A stretch of DNA of 64,000 bases from Kitasatospora fiedleri (GTDB lineage Bacteria > Actinomycetota > Actinomycetes > Streptomycetales > Streptomycetaceae). The notes under the pieces are model-generated. The model saw nothing but the letters and a program-made list of their open reading frames with translations. It did no database searches and was not told the DNA's origin. How positions within the stretch are numbered: position 1 is the stretch's first letter; each line of letters starts with the position of its first letter. Positions 1 to 7,360 of the stretch are shown here, piece by piece. The stretch is from NCBI RefSeq assembly GCF_948472415.1, contig NZ_OX419519.1:5394001-5458000 (forward strand). The letters run 5' to 3'. Made by a program: the position numbers and the translations under genes.

Positions 1-420
1 CACGGCGGTGTCCGCGGCGTACGGGTGCGGCTGGGCCTTGGCCGGTATGGTCGGCGGGAAGACCACGTCCCGGATGCTGGGGGCCTTCTCGTCCGGCGTG
101 ATCACGGTGGTCTTCTTGGGGTCGGAGGGCTTCTTGGTGTCCCAGAAGCTCCTGATCGCCTCGATGTCCTCCGGCTTGAAGCCGTTCTTGGAGGCCCACT
201 CCTTCCAGTCGTCGGAGCTCCAGTTCGGCACCCGGGACAGGAAGTTCTGCAGTGCGCCGATGTCGACGGACTCCTTCGACGCGGAGGAGGAGGACTTGGC
301 GGGCGGCGGCGAGGGGAGCGCCTTCTGGGTGCAGCCGGCGGTGGTGACGGCGAGTACCGTCACCAGGGCGGCCGCGGCCGCGTTCCGGACTCGGCGCGCT
401 GTGCGGTGCTGGTCGGTCAT
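1..420 (-). CDS. N-terminal part of a secreted lipoprotein-like peptidase paralogue (cut by window edge)
   Basis: An open frame starts at an ATG whose first base is 420 on the minus strand and runs off the left edge after 140 codons without a stop. A GGGGGAA ribosome-binding site lies about five bases upstream. The protein starts MTDQHRTARRVRN, has a short hydrophobic segment ending in VTTAGC (lipobox-like), then a Ser/Lys/Pro-rich linker. The following segment, WSSDDWKEWASKNGF, resembles WDGWAQRHGF in the next gene upstream, so the two look like tandem paralogues in one operon (55-base gap). By that analogy it should be a secreted, membrane-anchored trypsin-like serine peptidase, but the catalytic domain lies outside the window, so function is inference only. 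Confidence 0.75.
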   Translation of the reverse strand, partial: MTDQHRTARRVRNAAAAALVTVLAVTTAGCTQKALPSPPPAKSSSSASKESVDIGALQNFLSRVPNWSSDDWKEWASKNGFKPEDIEAIRSFWDTKKPSDPKKTTVITPDEKAPSIRDVVFPPTIPAKAQPHPYAADTAV

Positions 421-475
421 GGGTGTTCCCCCGGGGTCGGGTCGGGTCGGATCGGGCGGAGGCGACGGGCGGTCG

Positions 476-1627
476 TCACTTCCGGGAGATGTAGTCGAGT
501 GCCTGGCGGGCCACGTCCTCCAGGTAGGGGCCGTTGAGCGCGGTGTGCGCCTGGGTGCCGATCGAGGTGTTGCTGACCAGCCGCTGGCGGCCGTCCGGGC
601 CGTCGGCGAACCAGCCGCCGCCCGACGCGCCGGCCGTCATGGTGCAGCCGATCACCAGCATCGGGGGCCGGGCCGGGTCGAAGCCGCGCGAACCCGGGCG
701 GCCGGAGTCGCAGCGCTCCAACTCCTGCCCGTCGAACGGGGCCAGCGCCGGGTACCCCCAGGCCTGGATCGCGAGCTGCTCGCGCGGGGCGTCGAACCAG
801 ACCGGCACGGCGGTGCCGATGACCTCCTCCAGCGAGCGGGTCTCGCCCTCCGGGCCGCGCACCTTGATCACCGCGAAGTCGTACTGGTTGGCGGCGCCCC
901 CGCCCTTGGTGCCCTCGGTGGTCCACAGCGGCGAGGTGATCACCTTGTCGGCCCACCACTGCCCGAGCGGGGCGACCTCGGCCAGCGCCGCCCGGCGGTG
1001 GTCGCTGGCCGCGCCGGAGCTGTTGTACGCCGGGACGAACACCAGGTTCCGGTACCAGTCGCCGCCCTTGCCCTCGTGCACGCAGTGCGCGGCCGTCCAC
1101 ACCAGGTCGCTCTTCCCCGGGTGGTTCGGGTCGGCGACCACGGTGGCCGAGCACTGGCCGGTGCCGCCGTTCGGCGCGGTCATGAAGACCTTCCCGGACG
1201 CCGGGTAGCTGGTGTACGGGCGCGGCACCGGCTGGGCGGCCACCGGCGGCGGCGCGGACGGCGCGCCGGCGGTGGCGGACGCGGTGGTGCCGGCGGACGC
1301 GGCGTCGGGGCCGGACGTGCCGGTCGGGGCGTTCACCGAGAACGACGGCGACGGCGGGGCGGCCGGCCCGTCCGGGGCCGGGGCGGGCTGCCGCGGCGGG
1401 GCCTGGTCCATCCGGTCGGCGCTCCACAGGCCCGGCACCGCCGGGTTGCGGAAGCCGTGGCGCTGCGCCCAGCCGTCCCACTCGGCGTACCCCCAGCGCT
1501 TCAACTCGGCGAAGCTGTGCGGCTCCCCGCCGCCCCCGCGACCGCCGGTCGAGGTGCAGGCGCTCGTCCCGCCCGCCACCACGGCGACCGCGGACAGCAG
1601 GGCCACCACCCCCCGTGCCCTCACCAT
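476..1627 (-). CDS. Secreted trypsin-like serine peptidase, probable lipoprotein
   Basis: A 383-residue protein read from ATG 1627 (MVRARGVVALLSAVAVVAG), chosen because the hydrophobic signal segment follows directly and a GGGGGG ribosome-binding site precedes it; an upstream in-frame start at 1762 would put 45 charged residues before the signal. A Cys after TSA suggests lipid anchoring, though the lipobox is not canonical. A Pro/Ala/Ser-rich linker is followed by a chymotrypsin-fold domain with all three catalytic motifs: His in WTAAHCVH, Asp in YDFAVIKV, Ser in GASGGGW. This is the V8/trypsin-like family of extracytoplasmic actinobacterial peptidases; the substrate is unknown. A partial paralogue lies immediately downstream (1-420). 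Confidence 0.85.
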   Translation of the reverse strand: MVRARGVVALLSAVAVVAGGTSACTSTGGRGGGGEPHSFAELKRWGYAEWDGWAQRHGFRNPAVPGLWSADRMDQAPPRQPAPAPDGPAAPPSPSFSVNAPTGTSGPDAASAGTTASATAGAPSAPPPVAAQPVPRPYTSYPASGKVFMTAPNGGTGQCSATVVADPNHPGKSDLVWTAAHCVHEGKGGDWYRNLVFVPAYNSSGAASDHRRAALAEVAPLGQWWADKVITSPLWTTEGTKGGGAANQYDFAVIKVRGPEGETRSLEEVIGTAVPVWFDAPREQLAIQAWGYPALAPFDGQELERCDSGRPGSRGFDPARPPMLVIGCTMTAGASGGGWFADGPDGRQRLVSNTSIGTQAHTALNGPYLEDVARQALDYISRK

Positions 1628-1831
1628 CAACCCCCCAGAACGGACCGACTCCCGGGACAGTCTTCCACCCGGGCCCGGAGCGGCGGGCGCGCGGTGCCCC
1701 TCCGTTGACGTCCGGTCATCGAACCGTGACGGTGACGGTCCGTCAGGGTGCCGTCCGCTCACACCTGCGGGTGAGGGATCGCCCGAAACTCACCGGAACG
1801 AGTGATCCGTCCTTGTGTCCGGTGGTGGTGG

Positions 1832-1850
1832 ACAGGCAACCCTTACCCGT
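1832..1850. promoter_or_regulatory. Candidate iron box (DtxR/DmdR-type operator)
   Basis: A 19-base imperfect palindrome, ACAGGCAACCCTTACCCGT, lies about 30 bases before the first siderophore gene. The two half-sites match at 6 of 9 positions, and both keep the GG..A core of the actinobacterial iron-box half-site TTAGGTTAG. Location, size and symmetry suit iron-dependent repression, but the match to consensus is weak. Confidence 0.35.
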
Positions 1851-1879
1851 AGGCAGTCACGCGGCTACAAGGAGCGGAT

Positions 1880-3640
1880 TTGGCCAGCACCCTCACCGGC
1901 GTCCCCCCGGCCGCCCGGCCCGCGGCCGGGCACCCCACCCCGGACCCGCTGCTCGACCCCGACCCGGCCGTGGCCGCCGAACACGCCGCCACCGAGAGCC
2001 TGTTGCGCTGCTGGGCCCGGGAGACCGCGGCCGAGCGCCCCGACGGCGACCTGCTGCGGATTCCGGTGCTCGGCGGCGCCGCCCAGCTGTCCGCGCCGGT
2101 GCGGCACTGGTCGGCCTGCGGCTGGCACCGGTTCGGCCCGGCCACCGTCTCCACCGGCGCCGCCGAGCACCCGGTCGACGCGGTCACCGTCGCCGCCCTG
2201 GTGGCCGGCGCCACCGGCCGCCCCGAACCCGGCCAACTCGCCGACCTGACCGCCCGGGTGGCCGACTCCTCGGCCCGCACCGCGGAGATCCTCACCCACC
2301 GCCGGGCCGCCCCCGCCGCGCCCGCCGACGCGTTCCTGCGCGCCGAGCAGTCGCTGCTGCTCGGCCACCCGCTGCACCCCACCCCGAAGAGCCGCGACGG
2401 CCTCGGCCCCGCCCAGTCCGCCGCCTACTCCCCGGAGCTGCACGGCTCGTTCCGGCTGCACTGGTGGGCCGTGCACCGCTCGCTGCTGGCCGGCGACAGC
2501 GCCACCGGCACCCCCGCCGAGCAGCTCACCGCCGACCTGTACGGCCGCCCGCTGCCCGCGGGGACGGCCGCCCTGCCGCTGCACCCCTGGCAGGCCCGCG
2601 AGCTGGCGCTGCGCCCGGCCGTCGCCGACCTGCTGGAGCAGGGACTGCTGACCGACCTCGGGCAGCACGGCGAGCCCTGGCACCCCACCAGCTCGGTGCG
2701 CACCGTCTGCCGCCCCGGCACCCCGTGGATGCTCAAGCTGTCGCTGGGCCTGCGGATCACCAACTCCCGCCGGGAGAACCTCCGCAAGGAGCTGCACCGG
2801 GGCACCGAGGTGCACCGCCTGCTGGAGTCCGGCCTGGCCGCCCAGTGGCGGGCCGCCCACCCCGGCTTCGACATCGTCCGCGACCCGGCCTGGATCGGCG
2901 TCGACCACCCCGCGCTCGGCGACCCCAACGGCCTGGACACCGTGCTGCGGCAGCTGCCGTTCGGGCCCGCCGACCGGGCGCTCTGCGTGGCCGGGCTGGT
3001 CGCCGAACAGCCCCTGGACCGGCTCGACTCGCACCTGGCCGGCGTGCTCGCCGAGCTGGCCGTCCGCACCGGCCGCCCGGTGCCGACCGTCGCCACCGAG
3101 TGGTTCCTGCGCTACCTGGACACCGTCGTGCTGCCGGTCCTCTGGCTGGACGGGCGGGCCGGCATCGCCCTGGAGGCCCACCAGCAGAACAGCCTGGTCC
3201 TGCTGGACGCCCAGGGCTGGCCCGCCGGCGGCCGCTACCGCGACAACCAGGGCTACTACTTCCGCGCCTCGCACGCCGACCGGCTGCGCGCCCGGCTGCC
3301 CGGACTCGGCGCGCACAGCGACACCTTCGTGCCCGACGCGGTCGCCGACGAGCGCTTCGCCTACTACCTCGGCATCAACCACGTGCTCGGCCTGATCGGC
3401 GCCTTCGGCTCCCAGGGCCTCGCCGACGAGCAGCTGCTGCTGGCCGCGCTGCGCCGCTTCCTGTCCGGCCCCGCCGCCACCGCCACCGGCTCCGCGCTCC
3501 CCGCCCACCTGCTGGACGCCCCCACCCTGCGCTGCAAGGCCAACCTGCTCACCCGGCTGCACGGCCTGGACGAACTGGTCGGCCCGGTCGAGACCCAGTC
3601 GGTGTACGTCGAGATCGACAACCCGGTGGCCCGGGCGTGA
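1880..3640 (+). CDS. IucA/IucC-family NRPS-independent siderophore synthetase (first of two)
   Basis: A 586-residue protein starting at TTG 1880, five bases after AAGGAG. It carries the family's ATP- and carboxylate-binding motifs in order: GHPLHPTPKSR, LHPWQ, PTSSVRTV, KLSLGLRITNSRREN, EAHQQNSLV and RDNQGYYF. NIS synthetases adenylate a citrate-type carboxylate and condense it with an amine or hydroxylamine. It is the first gene of a four-gene operon and shares one base (TGATG) with the acyltransferase gene. The motifs do not decide whether this one makes the first (IucA-like) or second (IucC-like) amide bond. The ribosome-binding site and TTG start are strong, so the start is fairly sure. 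Confidence 0.93.
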   Translation: MASTLTGVPPAARPAAGHPTPDPLLDPDPAVAAEHAATESLLRCWARETAAERPDGDLLRIPVLGGAAQLSAPVRHWSACGWHRFGPATVSTGAAEHPVDAVTVAALVAGATGRPEPGQLADLTARVADSSARTAEILTHRRAAPAAPADAFLRAEQSLLLGHPLHPTPKSRDGLGPAQSAAYSPELHGSFRLHWWAVHRSLLAGDSATGTPAEQLTADLYGRPLPAGTAALPLHPWQARELALRPAVADLLEQGLLTDLGQHGEPWHPTSSVRTVCRPGTPWMLKLSLGLRITNSRRENLRKELHRGTEVHRLLESGLAAQWRAAHPGFDIVRDPAWIGVDHPALGDPNGLDTVLRQLPFGPADRALCVAGLVAEQPLDRLDSHLAGVLAELAVRTGRPVPTVATEWFLRYLDTVVLPVLWLDGRAGIALEAHQQNSLVLLDAQGWPAGGRYRDNQGYYFRASHADRLRARLPGLGAHSDTFVPDAVADERFAYYLGINHVLGLIGAFGSQGLADEQLLLAALRRFLSGPAATATGSALPAHLLDAPTLRCKANLLTRLHGLDELVGPVETQSVYVEIDNPVARA

Positions 3641-4194
3641 TGCCCGAGACCGGCACGATACCCACCGCGGTCGGCGAACTCGTCCTGCGCACCGTGCGGC
3701 CGGCCACCGACCTGGACCTGCTCACCGGCTGGATGAACGACCCGGACACCGACCGCTGGTGGGCCCTGGCCGGCCCGCCGCGGACCACCGCGGACCACCT
3801 CGCCGCCCAGCTCGACGGCGACGGCCGCAGCCGCCCCGCGCTGGCCCTGCTCGACTCCGTACCCACCGGCTACTTCGAGCTGTACCGGGCCGACCTCGAC
3901 CCGCTGGCCGCGCACTACCCCGCCCGCCCGCACGACCTGGGCGTGCACCTGCTGCTGGCCCCCGCCGCCCGCGGCCGGGGCCTGGCCGCCCCGCTCCTCG
4001 ACGCGATCGCCACCCGGCTGCTGGAGCGCGAACCGCGCTGCACCCGGGTGCTCGCCGAACCCGACGTCCGCAACACGCCCTCCGTCCGGGCGTTCGCGCG
4101 CGCCGGGTTCGACCGCGTCGCCGACCTCGACCTGCCCGACAAGCGCGCCGCCCTGATGGTCCGCCGGCGCGCCGACACCACCGCCGATACCTAG
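3640..4194 (+). CDS. IucB-like GNAT acyltransferase (hydroxylysine/hydroxamate acylation)
   Basis: A 184-residue GNAT protein whose ATG overlaps the stop of the preceding synthetase gene by one base. It has the signature of siderophore-type acetyltransferases: YFELYRADLDPLAAHY, then DLGVHLLLAP and the acetyl-CoA loop RGRGLAAPLL, and a DVRNTPSVRAFARAGF end motif. Relatives (IucB, AlcE, RhbD) transfer an acyl group from acyl-CoA to the N-hydroxyamine made by the neighbouring monooxygenase, creating the iron-chelating hydroxamate. Six bases separate it from the hydroxylase gene, so the two are surely cotranscribed. Acyl-group specificity (acetyl or longer) cannot be read from the sequence. Confidence 0.9.
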   Translation: MPETGTIPTAVGELVLRTVRPATDLDLLTGWMNDPDTDRWWALAGPPRTTADHLAAQLDGDGRSRPALALLDSVPTGYFELYRADLDPLAAHYPARPHDLGVHLLLAPAARGRGLAAPLLDAIATRLLEREPRCTRVLAEPDVRNTPSVRAFARAGFDRVADLDLPDKRAALMVRRRADTTADT

Positions 4195-4200
4195 GACGAC

Positions 4201-5589
4201 ATGACCCCCCATGACGACACGGCGGGCCAGCAGCCCGAGCCGTACGACCTGATCGGCGTCGGCATCGGCCCGTTCAACCTCTCGCTGGCCGCGCTCGCCG
4301 ACCGGGCCGAGACCGTCAGCGCGCTGTTCCTCGACGCCCGGCCCGAGTTCCGCTGGCACCCCGGCATGCTCGTCGACGGCGCCCGGATGCAGGTCCCGTT
4401 CCTGGCCGACCTGGTCACCCTGGTCGACCCCACCAACCCCTGGTCGTTCCTCAACTACCTGCGCGACCGGCAGCGGCTGTTCCCGTTCTACTTCAGCGAG
4501 CGCTTCCAGCTGCCCCGCCGCGAGTACGACCACTACTGCCGCTGGGCCGCCGAACGGCTCCCCAACTGCCGCTTCGGGCAGCCCGTCACCGCCGTGCACT
4601 GGGACGCCGCCGACCAGCTCTACCTGGTGCACGCCGCGGGCGCCGTGCACCGGGCCCGCAACCTGGTCCTCGGCACCGGCACCGAACCCGCCCGCCCCGA
4701 GGCCTTCGCCCCGCTGCGCCGGCACCCCGCCGTCCTGCACTCCGCCGACTACCTGGAGCGGCGCCGCTCGCTCGACGCGGCGCGGGACGTCACGGTGGTC
4801 GGATCGGGCCAGTCCGGCGCCGAGGTCTTCCTCGACCTGCTCCGGCACCGGGCCGGCGACGGCACCCGGCTGCGCTGGCTCACCCGCACCCGGGCGCTGG
4901 CCCCGATGGAGTACTCCAAGCTCGGCCTGGAGCAGTTCACCCCCGACTACACCCGCTACTTCCACGGCCTGCCCGCCGACGTCCGGGACGCCCTCGTCCC
5001 CGCCCAGTGGCAGCTGCACAAGGCCGCCAGCGCCGAGACGCTCGCCGAGATCCACGACCACCTGTACGAGCGCACCGTCGGCCGCCCGATCGACGCCGAA
5101 CCGGTCGAGATCCTGCCCGGCACCGCCGTCACCGAAGCCGCCCAGGGCCCCTGCGGCGGGCTCGAACTGCACTGCCGGCACGGCGACTCCGGCCGCCGCC
5201 ACCTGGTCCGCACCGACGCCGTGGTACTGGCCACCGGCTACCGGGCGGTGCGCCCCGCCGCCCTCGACCCGATCGCCGAGCTGATCGACTGGGACGGGCA
5301 GGGCCGCTACCGGGTCGACCTCGACCACCGGGTCGCCACCCGGCCGGAACTCACCGGCGGTCTGTACGTCCAGAACGCGGAGCTGCACACTCACGGAGTC
5401 GGCACCCCGGACCTCGGGCTCGGCGCCCACCGCGCCGCCGTGATCCTCAACGCCGTCGCGGGCAAGACGCTCCACCCGCTGCCCCACCGCACCGCCTGGA
5501 CCACGTTCCTCCCGGCATCCGCCCCGCCGCCGTCGGCGACACTCCCACGACCCCAGGAAGGGACCGAGCGTGCAGCAGCCAGCCGCTGA
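4201..5589 (+). CDS. FAD-dependent L-lysine (or diamine) N-hydroxylase, IucD-like
   Basis: A 462-residue member of the siderophore N-monooxygenase family (IucD, RhbE, DesB). It opens with the FAD-binding segment DLIGVGIGPFNLSLAAL, has the NADPH-binding segment VVGSGQSGAEVFLDLL near residue 200, and the LATGYR motif in the C-terminal third. The enzyme uses NADPH, O2 and FAD to hydroxylate the terminal amine of lysine or a diamine such as cadaverine. No lysine decarboxylase (DesA-type) is encoded nearby, which favours free lysine as substrate, as in aerobactin synthesis. The 3' end overlaps the next synthetase gene by 20 bases. Confidence 0.93.
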   Translation: MTPHDDTAGQQPEPYDLIGVGIGPFNLSLAALADRAETVSALFLDARPEFRWHPGMLVDGARMQVPFLADLVTLVDPTNPWSFLNYLRDRQRLFPFYFSERFQLPRREYDHYCRWAAERLPNCRFGQPVTAVHWDAADQLYLVHAAGAVHRARNLVLGTGTEPARPEAFAPLRRHPAVLHSADYLERRRSLDAARDVTVVGSGQSGAEVFLDLLRHRAGDGTRLRWLTRTRALAPMEYSKLGLEQFTPDYTRYFHGLPADVRDALVPAQWQLHKAASAETLAEIHDHLYERTVGRPIDAEPVEILPGTAVTEAAQGPCGGLELHCRHGDSGRRHLVRTDAVVLATGYRAVRPAALDPIAELIDWDGQGRYRVDLDHRVATRPELTGGLYVQNAELHTHGVGTPDLGLGAHRAAVILNAVAGKTLHPLPHRTAWTTFLPASAPPPSATLPRPQEGTERAAASR

Positions 5590-7348
5590 CTCCGTACTCC
5601 ACCTGCCACCCCAGCTCACCACCGGGCACTGGCAGGCCGCCGGACGGGACATGCTCGCCAAACTGCTCGGCGAATTCGCCTACGAGGAACTGCTCCACCC
5701 GCGGCCCGACGGCGACGGCCGCCACCTGGTGCGGCTCCCGGACGCCGACTACCGGTTCGCCGCCCGCCGGGGCGCGTACGGGAGCTGGCGGGTCGACCCG
5801 GCGTCGATCGAGGGCGGCGACGACCCGCTGCGCTTCCTCCAGCAGGCCCGGCACGTCCTCGGGATGGGCGGCGACACCACCGGCCACCTGGTTCGCGAAC
5901 TCACCGCCACCCTGATCGCCGACGCCCACCTGCGGGCCACCGCGCTGAGCGCCGCCGAACTCGCCGACCTCGACCACGTCGCCCTGGAGGGCCGGCAGAC
6001 CGGCCACCCGTGGATCGTCGCCAACAAGGGCCGGATCGGCTTCTCCGCCACCGACGCGGCCGGCTGGACCCCGGAGGCCCGGCTGCCCCGCACCCTGCCC
6101 TGGCTCGCCGTGCACAAGAGCCTGGCCGAGTTCCGCGGCGACCCGGCCATCTACCGCACCGAGCTCGACCCCGCCTTCCGCACCCAACTGGGCGAGCGCG
6201 CCGATGAGTTCTGGCTGCTCCCGGTGCACCCCTGGCAGTGGGACGAGACCGTGGTCGGCCTGTTCGCGCCGTGGATCGCCGACGGCCGGATCGTCCCGCT
6301 GCCCAGCGACGGCGACCTCCGGCTGCCCCAGCAGTCCATCCGCTCCTTCTTCAACCTCAGCCGCCCCGACCGCTGCACCGTCAAACTGCCGCTCGCCATC
6401 CTCAACACCCTGGTCTGGCGCGGCCTGCCCACCGAACGCGCCCTCGCCGCGCCCGCCGTCACCGCCTGGATCCACCGCCTGCGCGACCAGGACCCGTACC
6501 TGCGCGACGAGTGCCGGGTGGTGCTGCTCGGCGAGATCGCCTCGGTCACCGTCGAGCACCCGCTGTACCGGGACCTGCCCGACGCGCCCTACCAGTACAA
6601 GGAACTGCTCGGCGCGATCTGGCGCGAACCGCTCGGCCGCCACCTGGAGCCCGGCGAGCGGGCCCGCACGCTGGCCGCGCTGCTGCAGACCGGCTCGGAC
6701 GGGCGGGCGCTGGCCGCCGAACTCGTCGCCCGCTCCGGCCTGGCGCCCCGGGAGTGGGTGAGCCGGCTGTTCGCCGCGATGCTGCCGCCGCTGCTGCACT
6801 TCCTGTACCGCTACGGGCTGGTCTTCTCCCCGCACGGCGAGAACGCCATCGTGGTCTTCGACCAGGACGACGTCCCGGTCCGGCTCGCGGTCAAGGACTT
6901 CGTCGACGACGTCAACCTCAGCGACCGGCCGCTGCCCGAACTCGCCGACCTGCCCGCCGACATCGCCGGGGTGCTCAACCGGGAGGACCCGGACTACCTC
7001 TGCCAGTTCCTGCACTCCGGCCTGTTCATCGGCGTCTACCGCTACCTCGCCCCGCTGCTGGAGGAGCAACTCGACCTGCCGGAGCCGGAGTTCTGGGAGC
7101 TGCTGCGCGCGGAGATCCTGGGCTGCCAGCGGCGCTTCCCCGAGCTCGCGGACCGCCACCGGCTGTTCGACCTGTTCAAGCCCCGGATCGACCGGCTCTG
7201 CCTGAACCGCAACCGCCTGCTGCTCGACGGCTACCGGGACCGCCCCGACCGCCCGCACGCCGCCGTCCACGGCCAGGTCGACAACCCGCTGCACAGCACC
7301 GCGCAGCTCCCCGTCCAGCGGGTCAGGATTGTCAGTCCCGCCCCGTAG
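5570..7348 (+). CDS. IucA/IucC-family NRPS-independent siderophore synthetase (second)
   Basis: A 592-residue NIS synthetase starting at GTG 5570 after GGAAGGGACC, inside the end of the hydroxylase gene. Family motifs are GHPWIVANKGRIGFS, LPVHPWQWDE, SIRSFFNLSRPDRCTVKL, SPHGENAIVVF and KDFVDDVNLSD, and it ends with the FKPRIDRLCLNRNRLL segment. It is clearly diverged from the first synthetase of the operon, as expected for enzymes forming the first and second amide bonds on citrate. Only 12 bases separate its stop from the dinG-like start, so read-through into the helicase gene is possible. No transporter, reductase or esterase gene accompanies the cluster in this window. Confidence 0.93.
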   Translation: MQQPAADSVLHLPPQLTTGHWQAAGRDMLAKLLGEFAYEELLHPRPDGDGRHLVRLPDADYRFAARRGAYGSWRVDPASIEGGDDPLRFLQQARHVLGMGGDTTGHLVRELTATLIADAHLRATALSAAELADLDHVALEGRQTGHPWIVANKGRIGFSATDAAGWTPEARLPRTLPWLAVHKSLAEFRGDPAIYRTELDPAFRTQLGERADEFWLLPVHPWQWDETVVGLFAPWIADGRIVPLPSDGDLRLPQQSIRSFFNLSRPDRCTVKLPLAILNTLVWRGLPTERALAAPAVTAWIHRLRDQDPYLRDECRVVLLGEIASVTVEHPLYRDLPDAPYQYKELLGAIWREPLGRHLEPGERARTLAALLQTGSDGRALAAELVARSGLAPREWVSRLFAAMLPPLLHFLYRYGLVFSPHGENAIVVFDQDDVPVRLAVKDFVDDVNLSDRPLPELADLPADIAGVLNREDPDYLCQFLHSGLFIGVYRYLAPLLEEQLDLPEPEFWELLRAEILGCQRRFPELADRHRLFDLFKPRIDRLCLNRNRLLLDGYRDRPDRPHAAVHGQVDNPLHSTAQLPVQRVRIVSPAP

Positions 7349-7360
7349 GCTGGGGGCGTC

